DNA of 64,000 bases from Sthenelais limicola (taxonomy: Eukaryota > Annelida > Polychaeta > Phyllodocida > Sigalionidae), in NCBI GenBank assembly GCA_942159475.1, contig OW804095.1, positions 88,983,740 through 89,047,739 on the forward strand, read 5' to 3'. The translations under genes were made by a program, and so were the position numbers. Within the stretch, counting starts at the first letter, position 1, and every line of letters begins with the position of its first letter. The notes below the pieces were generated by a model, which had not been told where the DNA came from, ran no database searches, and was given only the letters and a program-made list of their open reading frames with translations. Shown piece by piece: positions 53,961 to 64,000 of this stretch.

Positions 53961-54040
53961 GAAAAATTTTGTATCAAAAGTGGGGACAAGAATTTCGTAT
54001 CCAATTTCGTATCGCGCGGATACGTTGCGCGGGAGAGTGT

Positions 54041-54300
54041 ATATGTTAAGAAGCAGGCTTAATGTTGATCCTTGGGGAACCCCAGATGTGATTTCTCTTT
54101 TTACCCGAGTCCTTTTTATTTACATTTACGTACTGATTTCTACCTAGGTAGTTAGGTAGTTCTTGAACCAAGCAAGTTCCCTGTCTGTCAGACCAACCCC
54201 TTGTAATTTTCTTATTAGACATCCCAAGGGCCTTGAATGCCAAGATAGCCTGCCCTTTTGACAATTTCCAAATTGGTGGGATTATGCCTATTTGGAGGTT
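54041..54300 (-). pseudogene. LINE reverse transcriptase, 5' half of the copy split by the 9 kb element
   Basis: Minus-strand reading gives LQIGIIPPIWK (fingers, about 54,290), then, after an internal deletion, LSKGQAILAFKALG, a WFKNYL-type region in a shifted frame, NQYVNVNKKDSG and SGVPQGSTLS (about 54,092-54,060), ending at the element border. The palm catalytic FSDD lies on the other side of the insertion at about 44,900. Several frameshifts and a missing block between WK and LSKG show that it had decayed. Confidence 0.85.
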
Positions 54301-54304
54301 AAGT

Positions 54305-55625
54305 AAATTTGAATTAAGGGGCTAACATGTTAAGAGCTATTTTAATTAGGCAGGGGGGGGGGATCATTAATGCCAGGTGTTAAATGCTTGAGGGTATGCT
54401 CCCTATAATCTTCTTAAAGTTTGTAAATAGATACAAGTGAATGAATATTTGTATTACGAGTAATTATGTAGATTAGTATATTAATTCATACAGCACTAAG
54501 GATTGAAATGTTTTGATGTTGAAATCGAAAGGAGAGTTGCAGGTCCGTATCGGTGTATGTAGGCTCTCAGATCAGATAATACTGCAGTAAGCGTCCTAAT
54601 GATATTTTATTGACATTTTGCAGTTTGGAACGAGAGGCTTTCCCTCAGATTGGAAGAACTCTCTCAACTCTGGGCCTAAACTTAGCCCTACTGGACATGA
54701 TGGTCATACACAATTTAAGGGTAACCATGGACTGTTACATAATTGTTACCATGAATCGTACATAATAATTATATTCAATAGAAGGTTTTTCAATTAAATT
54801 CCCCCGGTCCTAGTGTGCCCCACTATGCAGATGCTTTGAACAATTCCTCTACCCGTTTTCATTTGCTGGTAGATTCTATCCCAGTGACTAACCCAGTTAT
54901 ACACAGCAGCAGGCTTCTGCTGCCCTCCAGTGCGACCCTAATACGCCTCTCCTGACTACCTCACTTCCCACACTCGCTTCATCTCCTCACTCTATCCATT
55001 CCCTGTACACGCTTCTGTTTTTGTGGACACATTCTGACAAAGGTTCCTCTAATATGAGACTCAGTGGGGGTGTATTAACCTAGAATTTGGCACTATAATA
55101 CTTTACTCATAATTATCATTTGGTAATCCTGTCCAATGGGTTGGGCATCGATTCTTGGCGGGACAAGTGGGCAAATCTTGACACAGCCTTGGCCCTGACC
55201 TAGGGTCAAGGCCACCGCCATTCCTGGTGTGTGCTTCACTGAGGCAACATGTGAACGATCCTATTGTCCCGACGCCATGCATTGCCAAAGTTGTTGAGTG
55301 GCTGGGCCACTACAGTAGTTTTTCCTAATATTGCCATAGCTATTTTGACTAGTTACTCCTATTGTTATCATCGCCCAACCAATGTGGATGTAGATCTTAT
55401 GTACAAGCTAATTTATTTCAGTACTGAGACAGATTGTCGTCTTTATTCTACTTTTCCTAATGTGAATAATTTGTATAGGTGTTTTACTCGGACATTATAC
55501 TGTTACGTTTTCGCCATGCCCTTAACTTCTTAGAGACTTCACGATGCATTTTTTACCCCAGGACAGACACATTTACCTTTGTTATATATGTTTTAGTTAT
55601 CCTACACACATCAGATTTAATCTTT
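54305..55625. other. No gene seen
   Basis: Unassigned. 54,640-54,680 matches 19,271-19,312 in inverted orientation. A GC-richer patch at 55,120-55,320 has no recognisable gene. Confidence 0.3.
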
Positions 55626-55629
55626 ATAT

Positions 55630-55900
55630 ATACATGTAATGTGTCACACAAAAATGAGTCATAAGTTTAAAAAAATGGATTTTGAGATACCCTCACATTT
55701 GAAAGGATGAGATTAGATGAGTTTGCAATACTTCTGAGTGGACAATTACTAGTAAAGTAGCTACTCCATAGGATGACCTTAGAAACGCAACAATATATTT
55801 AACACATCTTGAAATGTGGTACGCATGTATGTATACGCCTTAAGTCTTTCAATACTCCAAGAATGATAACATTCCTACAAAGAGATATTGTGAATAAAAC
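55630..55900 (+). mobile_element. Copy of the GTGTCACA foldback family
   Basis: The arm 'tgtgtcacacaaaaatgagt' at 55,641, then 'ttgagataccctcacattt', 'ctccataggatgacc', 'agaaacgcaacaatata', 'caatactccaagaatgataa' and 'caaagagatattgtg'. These match 4480-4740 in order and orientation. The right arm is absent. Confidence 0.6.
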
Positions 55901-55904
55901 ACTT

Positions 55905-58790
55905 GTTATAATACTCTATCAGATACTGTCAATAAGCCTTATAAGGTCTTTGAAACCGAAATGTATTCATTTATGAGTATTCATGCACTGACTTAATAAT
56001 ACCTTTAACTTTCTGTAAACCTTCCTGTACCTTATATCCAAATTTATGAATGGCCTCGATCGGGTATTCAATTTTATCTAAACTACTGCTGTATTTGTTG
56101 TCCATTTGCTAGAATGGGATGCTATTTTGAAAAAAAAATGATAAAAAATAATATTTACATATTATGCTAAAATAACTAGGGCGAGGACACTATATACTGT
56201 GTTGCGGGCAATGAAAGCACTCTCCTTATCCACCAACGATTTGTAAAATTCATTCACATGTTTCCGATATTTGGCTTGCACAGATTTAAGTAAACATATT
56301 TCCGAACGAGGCGTTATTAGATTAAAAGGATGTAAACCTTATACCTAAAACCAACGTGATAAAGCATAGCCCATGCAAATGATGAAAATGGAAGAAAAAG
56401 AAGGAAAAAGGTTCTATTTTGAGCACCCTTCTTTATTATCCTTTCCATAGACAATAAATATATATACAAAAGTACAATTCTCAATGCGTAGTCATTATAG
56501 GTATGTATATGTATATGATTTAGAAATTAACAGGAAATAGGTAAGATAAAATTGAGCATGTATCATTTGCATCCATTATATACATTGTATTGTGGAACGT
56601 CAGTCATGCATTTCATCTCGTCTAATTCAATACAGTTCCATAGAAGTAGTACACTGCTGACGGTGCCTACCATGCCATTTATCAGTCTTTCAGTTCCGTT
56701 CCAATGAGGAGCTATATGTACGATTGATTGATTACCTTGATACTTTACCCCAAGGATGTCTTTATAACATCCAACACATACTCTTGATATAATCATGGAG
56801 GATAGCCTCAGTGTTTTTCTATACCCCACCTCCCAAAATGTGCGTCACCCAAAACATTTTACAACATGACTTTCTGTTCAACTATCTAATGCAGTGTGTA
56901 TTATTATCAAAACGTGCCATAGAAATTGCTTTGAAAGAGAGTGCCCAATGAAATCAGCAAAACAAAAAATGGTCGATAAGAAAATAGCATAAAATATAAT
57001 CAAGTGAATTTTGTGAGCATGCGATTGCATTTCTTATGTGAGCAGTTCCGTCCCTGTGACCGTAGCCGTGACCGTGTTCGTTCGTATCCTATCTAACCTT
57101 ACTTTTGATTTAACAGGCTAAGACTAGGTGCCGAGACTGAGCAGGCCTAGCCTCAGTCTACACCTGGTCAGAACGCGCAGCCTCAAAACCTAGGAAGCTT
57201 GTGCTTTAAATAGTAATAGTCAAGAAACAAAGAGTAATGAAACGTTGAAGAAGTTATAATGATATGACCTAGTTGTCAAGTGAAGTGTTTTATTGTCATA
57301 GTCATAATTCTGGTATATAACGTGATAGAAATGTCATTTTCAAGCCCAGTTATACACATTGTATATAAAATAACATGTTATGTAAAACTTGTATACATAA
57401 TGCAATAACACTCTGTCTCAATTTTTAAAGATCGATCGAATCTCAAGTCACTACCATCCTAGTGCTGTTCTGTCATTTTGTTTTCCAGCAAAAACAATCC
57501 TTGTGTCTTTGCTGCAAGACAGCCCTAGCGATAGCACTATGAGGTTATGCTGAGACGTCTAGCAAATGCCTGGATTTGGTCATAACGAAGCGATGTTCTT
57601 CTTTACAGCTGCTGTTTGATGATCATACAAACCGTATATTTATGAAAAACATTATCCCATTGGTGTAACAAGTAATAATTAACAAATATTATACTCTTCT
57701 TCCCTAAGTTAACATGTCTTAGTAACAATCGATAACAATGGCTAACGCATATATAATATAAATAGAACAACAAAGTTGTGGATGATTGGATTAGATTGAA
57801 CAAGAAATACCATAAAGTGGCACTAGTCGTGAAGGAAATTAGAATGCAAGAGCTGATATAACGATTAAGAATTCATAGAAAAGTCCGAAGAGCAAGAGCT
57901 ATTGATTCAACTCAGTAAAGTTCCGTTCATCACATCAATGTATTTGCTTAAAGAAGTAGTCATTCTTATGCCAAAGATCGTGAGAATTAGCCGTTTGGAA
58001 ACAAGGAGAAACAAAATTAGCCCTTATGCATACCATTTGCAGGCATCAGTGAGCACACATCCCTTATGAATGAATTACAATATTCAGGTGAATTGGAATG
58101 AATAGTTCCTTTGAAGAAGTTAAATAATAACAATAGTGTTGCTTTAAAATGCTGAGCTTCCCTTGTTAATAAGATAAAGACAGGACATATATATATGTAG
58201 AAGAACGTGATACGCGTATATATGCATGTGTAAGGGATATTACACGAAGGTATACTGATGTTAACATTAAATAAAAAAAACACTGAATGTTCGTAGCTTT
58301 CCCAAAGAAGTACACAGGGAATGTTATTCTAATTCTGCATCATCGTGACTATGAAGAAGTTCGTTTGAATATTCGAATAATGAAGAATAACAAGATCAAA
58401 TGCACCATACTTATATGTATGTTAAGGTTAATAAGTCATATATTTGTGCAAAAGTATTATATCAATAATCGAGCATGCAAAGGTTTTTACATGATGTGTG
58501 GATACTGCATTTAGATTGAAATAAAGTACAACACTCTACATAAAAAGATGAGTACCAATGAAGAGCATTCCGTTATATCTTTCTCAATAACCAATATATT
58601 ACTTACGTTTCCACATTATTTTGGAAGATGTATTTGTAATCCTATTTCTTTAAGAATGTATATTTCACAACGCCCATGACCATCGGGCATGTTTGTTTCC
58701 TTTCAGAGCTGTAATCTAATTGAAATCTTTGAAAACCGGATTTATTTGAGCTCAGAATAGTCACACATATCGGGGGATATCATCTTCTTA
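55905..58790. other. No gene recognised; one unassigned 88-codon frame
   Basis: Mostly AT-rich. The minus-strand frame 56,829-56,563 (ending YNVYNGCK) has a mixed, protein-like composition but no known motif, and a weak 'ggggtatag' upstream as possible acceptor. I do not call it a gene. Confidence 0.25.
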
Positions 58791-58794
58791 TTAA

Positions 58795-59148
58795 AGCTGC
58801 ATTCTCAGTTATCACAATAAAATAATCGTTTCGAATAAATTCACTGATTGTTTGATCTATAGGACTGAAAGTTACCCATATTTTGCTGCTTTTATACACG
58901 TTCTTCGGAGTAGAATCGGCCGAACTACAACAACCACCGGGGAGCGGAAATAAGTTAAACCACTGCAGCAAAGGATTTCAGCGGGTCCTTAAAATAAAGA
59001 TGTGGACTTTTATGAACCCTGCAGCAAAATCAAGACAAAATCCTCCAAAATTTTGGCTAAATGACTTTTGGATGTGTTTGAAAGGAACGGACCAAAAAGT
59101 AGAAAATCTTTAGTTTTTTACTGATGTGAACGAACTGAGAGTGCAGCT
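58795..59148. mobile_element. 354-bp MITE with TTAA target duplication
   Basis: The ends AGCTGCAYTCTCAGTT are inverted repeats, flanked by TTAA at 58,791-58,794 and 59,149-59,152. Interior phrases 'aagatgtggacttttatgaa' and 'caagacaaaa' recur at 16,230-16,290. The target suits Kolobok- or piggyBac-related families. Overlapping short ORFs on both strands are not considered genes. Confidence 0.85.
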
Positions 59149-59154
59149 TTAAAC

Positions 59155-62100
59155 TGTCTTGTGTTCTACAATAATAACTTCATGCCAGATATTTTACAAC
59201 CAGAGAGGGCAGCTAGTACGATATCTACATAAGAAATTTTTAAGATAGGTTCTCAGAATGAATTACCGCTGAACCACTATAGCTAATCGATATTTTATCG
59301 ATTCGAGTAGTATGATTACATTAAAGGGTATTACAATTGAAAGAAGGAGGGAAAGATAAAGATTACCGAGATTTGCAATGCTTTAGATACCCCCCAACCA
59401 TTCAGTGCCTATTCTGAGCTGACTGAAGGGGGAGATAGAAGATCATATTGAGTAAAGAACTTTAGAGAATACCCTGAGCACACGTGACTTTACGATCCCA
59501 TAACAGCTAACACTTCAAAGTCCAGCTGGTTTAGTATGTGGCCTTATTAAAACCAAATTCAGCTCTACTTCATAGTGACACCCTGTGGGTATATTATCGG
59601 AATAAAGCCCACGTCGCTCTAAAAGTGAAAAACCCTCTAGAAGAGAATGCCAGCAATGGAAACTATCGTGATTCTATACTTCTCTATACTCTATATCATA
59701 CCAAACAGATTTGCATATAATATGTGTATATATAATATATTTACATTATATATATACACATACAACCCTTCTGTTGATGACACTTGATCGAAAACCTTTC
59801 CCGATACTGATCATTACTTTACATTCAGCATTCAGCATGCAGTACAAATAATCAGTTCATGAATGAATTTCCATAAGTCTAAATATGTGCAGTATATTCC
59901 ATCTCCTTGGCATATCACTCAATCTAGCCACACAATTTTTCACTCTCAATGATTGACGTTCGAAGTTGAAAAACAATATCCATTTGCAGTTCATAGTTTT
60001 CTTCGATTGATTAATCACATTCATTATTTGTATGACTCCTAATCTTCACAACGATGTATGTATATGTATCCTAAGATTCGTAAAAAGTAATTGAAATTTC
60101 ATAAAACACTGTCAATTATGTATGTATACACAGTATGCCATTGAATTTAGTCGGCGACATATATTATTTTATATGTCGACGCATTTGAGCGGGCAGGATT
60201 TGCGAATTGATACGGTGATATGTACACTGGGCAAAAATTGGGGCTACAGCATAAAAAATTGTAACATTACTGGTTGAAAAGGCAAAAATATGGGCTTCCT
60301 TATCACACGGAAAATAACATTGTTAAACGATGATAATAACAATAATTTCGAGCAAAATTACCCGAAACGATGTTTCACAGAATGTACTTAGGATGGCGTG
60401 CTCAAACTTTATCAAGTTCAATGCGGGTCAAAGTTGGTAGTGTGGCATTCCAAAGGATTTTGAACTTATGAACAAAGAAGAGGCATGATCACCGGAAAAC
60501 ATGGTGTATTCAGTGGTGGACCTACAGGAAATACCTCTTTCCTTTTCTGAAATCTCTGGATTTGATTGATATGTAAGAATTCCAAATCAAAGCTCGTTGC
60601 AACCCTGATAATTTAACAACACTAAATGAGGTCTATGCTAATTTGACCGAGCTCAGCTATACATCATAAATTTCGTGCCAGTATGCATCTCGTGGCAAGA
60701 CAACACAATTAGCATGATTGAAAATGTCGTCAATTCGGTCAATATCTCTGCATGTTAGTGAAGATGAATTGAAAATTGCTGTGTTCATGTCATAGATATT
60801 GTTCTATTAGTTCATGAATCAATTGATTTCAGATATTTGAACCCACGACTATTCTACAAAATCCTATACATTTCTGATGTCGTTACAGCCGATAGAGACA
60901 TATGCCTGGGCAATGATGGTGTAATTAAGAAAACGAATGGCTCTTATGAACAGATATTACGATAATCAGATGTATGTACACTCCTAAAAGGAGAACTCCA
61001 TTATTTTGTTTTGAATACCAATTAATACCGATATTTATATAATGAGATATAATATATTATTCCGTATACCGTAATCCTAACCAAACACCCATGGTTCAAA
61101 TTGCACGAACACGATGTGCATAGAATCGGATACTTATATATGTAATGCATGAATGATTTGAAACATCTTATGTACATAGATAAAGGTTTTGAGAAATTTT
61201 AGAAATAGTCATTGCGAAGATTTTGAGGGTGGGTTGTGCTGCACCTCTCTTGATGCGCATACACCTCCTTCACCATTGGGATCTAACAGTGATAAGGTCG
61301 ATTTGAAGGTCTAGTCTAACCCGTTTTGTGTTGAATGTTTAAGCCAACAAGTTGGAAGTGTCATCATGTCTGCTGACCATCCCACACTGGGCTTCAAGGC
61401 AATAGGTTTGCTAAAATTCCCGTGAATATTGTTTCTGGCTGTTTAACATTTAAGCTAAACATATTCCAAAGAGATTAATTTATGATAGATGCACGACAGT
61501 TTTCCCCTAGTTTATCCGGCAGACAATGTCTTTAATTCGGGAAGAAAAGGGGGAGGGGCTCCTGAGAGTAATTTCATGTGCTGTGGCTCCAAATGTTGGA
61601 ATTGGCATATTTTACCACGAATTCCTGTTTTGATAACCGGTAATGCAAACAAGTTTATTTTGGTTTAGTTTGGGTTCACTCTGTTTAATGTCCTCTTTAC
61701 ATTGATATCTATAAATTCCAAATAGGCTTGCCATGTGTGCCGTATTCTATGTATTCCTGGACGTTTTTATCTTGTACGAGATATTATCTTGACGCGTATG
61801 ACTCGTCAGCATTCAACATTCCTTCTACGTTTATGTTTTATGTATATCACATGCTAAATGCTTCATAGTGACGATCATTTTCGCAATCATAATATGAGCA
61901 TACTTCAAGAAGGACTGAATTGGGAATCTCATTTGTAAAAGCAGGCAATCTTGCATTATCATACATCCCGACCAGGAGAAACGTCTTTATTTAGTATGCG
62001 AAAGACTTTTCTTTATCTTCCCATTTTCTCCCATTGTTTCTTCTACAAGATAAATGTGTGTATGTCGTGTTCAGAATCGGAGGAATGACAAAGGCAAGCA

Positions 62101-64000
62101 AGTCCATAGAAAACCATAAAAAGTATGGATATATAGTTGTTCATGCCTTAAAGCTGTACTTTCTCCGGAGCAAGTTTCTGTTACATTCATTGAGTTGTTC
62201 ATACATATAGGATTCTTTTGAAAGATAAATACTATACACAAAATTGCACACGTTCTCCAAAGAGACTTCACGGACTCATGTATACCTGAGAAGTACATAG
62301 TAGTATCTCATGATTAGATATGAAAGCAAATAGTCTTTAAAACCACAAAGCATGCTTCATAGATGCAGTATATAAGTATGTCCGTACATATACACAGTAT
62401 CTTTAAAGTTTCAAAGTTTCAATACTAATTCTATGTACCATCAGATCATTAGTACCATATGCAATTATATCGTAATATATCGTTTGCCTGTGTTGGTATA
62501 ATCAGTATTTATAATGATAAATTGCCTATGCGACATATCCAAGTTCCTCACGAAAGAATTTTGTCCTGGGTTTCAGATTTGGTCGATCTACCAGGCCATA
62601 TCTGTTTTATGGCACCCGGAAGGAGTCAAACGATCCATGACAAAGTTTTCTTGTCATTTATTTTGTCTTCATACTGAATATTTTTCCATTTTAGTTTATA
62701 TGTGAAGTACTAGTTGTCTTCTGTAGATGTTGTCAGTGGGCTCATCCTCTTAACTCTGAAGAATCCTTGAGAAGGGGAGAACCTCTCATTTATGGCGCTT
62801 CATGTGTAAAAATGACACATCATCATCATCATCTCTGTGTGACGTCAGCACGGGCACACTGGGAGTTCTGGTTCCAGGTTAGGGCGGTGGTGAGTCTTCA
62901 TGGTCTAAAAAATGTCTTTCTTTTTTTCCTTTGCTTCACTCGTCTATATACGTTCTTAACCCCACACATACCTTTAGTCATGGACACTCGTGGTGTCCGT
63001 GGCATCGCGTGATGGTGAGGTTGGGGAGATATCATACATGGAAGTGTTTCTAGGCAACAGAACGTTGTTGTCTTCCCCTGCACAAGTCTCCACCGCCATA
63101 ACGTCTAGTCATACCTAGCAATAAGAAAAACACTATCACGTAGTATCAGAGGCAGAAATACAAAAAGAAGAGAATGAGTGTAATATATTGTTAAACAGTC
63201 GGGTCAGCCAGGCCATGTTATTCTTTATATAGGTTTGGTTTCATACTCTGTATGTAATCACGATCGTTACCATACACCAAACAGTAGAATAATTCCATTT
63301 CATTTCCTAAAGACACAAAGGACTATCCTTCATTATCTACACGGTCGTATACTATATAAGACTGTAAAAATGAATGGACATAATTTAGATCGCACAAGCT
63401 TGTAATGATATCATTTATATACATGTACCTTTCCCTAAAATAGAAGGATACGGTGGCACAAATGGCACAATTACGATGTAAAAATTCATTATTTGCACAC
63501 GTTTATTATATAAATAGATATATCAGTGGACTTTATCAGTGCCCGGAACTTTGTGAGAATACACGAGGCTTCATTTTACACAACATGATTATGAATATAA
63601 TTGACAAATCGACGCTATGGGACCTTACATGTTTAACTACTGCAACTAGATACAGGGTCTATCTTTTGATATGTATAACTCAAGCTACAAGGTGGAATTG
63701 GATGACGTGATGAAATTAATATTGACCGTAAGAGGCAAATAAAATATATATGTGCTATGGCTCCTATTCATAGAAAACACTCTCCGGCCTCTGTACGTTC
63801 TACCGCCAATTAATATATCATTATGGACATTGGTTAGAAACAGCAAGTAATGCACAAAGAGGAAAAGGATTAGAAAATGTGAAAAAGAGTAGAGGTATGA
63901 AAGCTAGATATGGTAGCTTAGAAGCAGGCCCTTTGTAACAAGCAAGCTGAAAAAGTAGCAAGAACAAGAGTAGCTGGATGAATAAATTAGAAAGCCACTA
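59155..64000. other. No gene seen to the right edge
   Basis: AT-rich. 'ttaaagctgtactttctcc' at 62,148 resembles one end of the TTAA MITE without a partner. Near-palindromes lie at 59,716-59,762 and 60,150-60,180. A (CAT)n run is near 62,818. The GC-richer segment 62,840-63,110 has no recognisable exon. Confidence 0.3.

Larger units (their letters stand above)
44965..54040. mobile_element. 9.07 kb CACTA-like DNA element with TIRs and subterminal repeats
   Basis: The ends pair: CACTCTCCCGCGC at 44,966 and its reverse complement ending at 54,039, with further identity in CCGCGCGATACG just inside. TA borders both sides. GC-rich subterminal motifs (GATACGAAAAACGCTG and its complement) appear near both ends in opposite orientation, as in CACTA/EnSpm elements. 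The unit interrupts a LINE RT, which proves it is an insertion. It holds a LINE 3' fragment, exon-like segments, two minisatellites and a Penelope-like motif. No transposase was found, so mobility would need a helper. Assignment to CACTA rests on termini, short target duplication and subterminal repeats. Confidence 0.75.

Noticed and set aside
56563..56829. 88-codon minus-strand frame as a possible host exon
   Set aside because: No known motif, a weak acceptor and no neighbouring exons.
62840..63110. GC-richer region as a host exon
   Set aside because: No reading frame with recognisable protein features or paired splice sites.

Overview
This is eukaryotic, animal-type DNA with no convincing intact host gene. 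The sequence is AT-rich and packed with nested transposable elements, MITE-like fragments, minisatellites, microsatellites and palindromes. Three things suggest a marine invertebrate, perhaps a deuterostome such as an echinoderm or hemichordate: tyrosine-recombinase (DIRS/Ngaro-type) retrotransposons together with several LINE clades and a Ty3/Gypsy element, a local excess of the palindrome TAGGCCTA, and 'ATGGCTGCC'-type interspersed repeats. The organism assignment is an inference.

Left third (1-21 kb). A LINE ORF2 stays open off the left edge on the minus strand (1-2176). A 2.4 kb repeat at 3.4-5.8 kb has an inverted, colinear paralogue at 34.65-37.46 kb. A roughly 185-bp tandem repeat follows. 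At 6.97-8.8 kb lies the 3' half of a Ngaro/PAT-like tyrosine-recombinase retrotransposon, with RNase H, recombinase and B1-A2-B2 split direct repeats. Then come LINE fragments (9.45-9.95 and 13.5-14.25 kb), a GATATC-rich satellite with a 44-bp perfect palindrome, a 22-bp minisatellite, and a PIF/Harbinger-like TIR element (17.3-18.8 kb).

Middle (20-34 kb). A decayed DIRS-type RT-RNase H (20.4-21.2 kb) is cut short by a 1.92 kb TIR element carrying a recurrent CGTCGCC motif. A Ty3/Gypsy retrotransposon follows: probable 5' LTR at 23.76-24.16 kb, then gag, protease, RT remnant, RNase H, and integrase to about 31.9 kb. It is broken by insertions and frameshifts, and most of its RT core is missing.

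Right half (34-64 kb). GA-rich tandem DNA and the inverted 2.4 kb repeat precede a composite TIR element (38.42-42.62 kb). That element is rich in GGTTCTT/AAGAACC palindromes and contains a nested LINE RT and a nested 1.1 kb element with TTAA target duplications. The most striking object is a 9.07 kb unit (44,965-54,040) bounded by CACTC terminal inverted repeats with subterminal repeats, CACTA/EnSpm-like, which splits a LINE reverse transcriptase into two halves. Inside it are a LINE 3' fragment, several exon-like segments with good splice sites, two long pyrimidine-rich minisatellites, and a Penelope-like terminal motif. The last 10 kb (54.3-64 kb) is mostly unassigned AT-rich DNA with two small MITE copies.

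The elements are layered (LINE in TIR element, TIR element in LINE, TIR element in DIRS, inserts in Gypsy), so relative insertion ages can be read from the nesting. Coordinates of decayed elements are approximate because all comparisons were made by eye.
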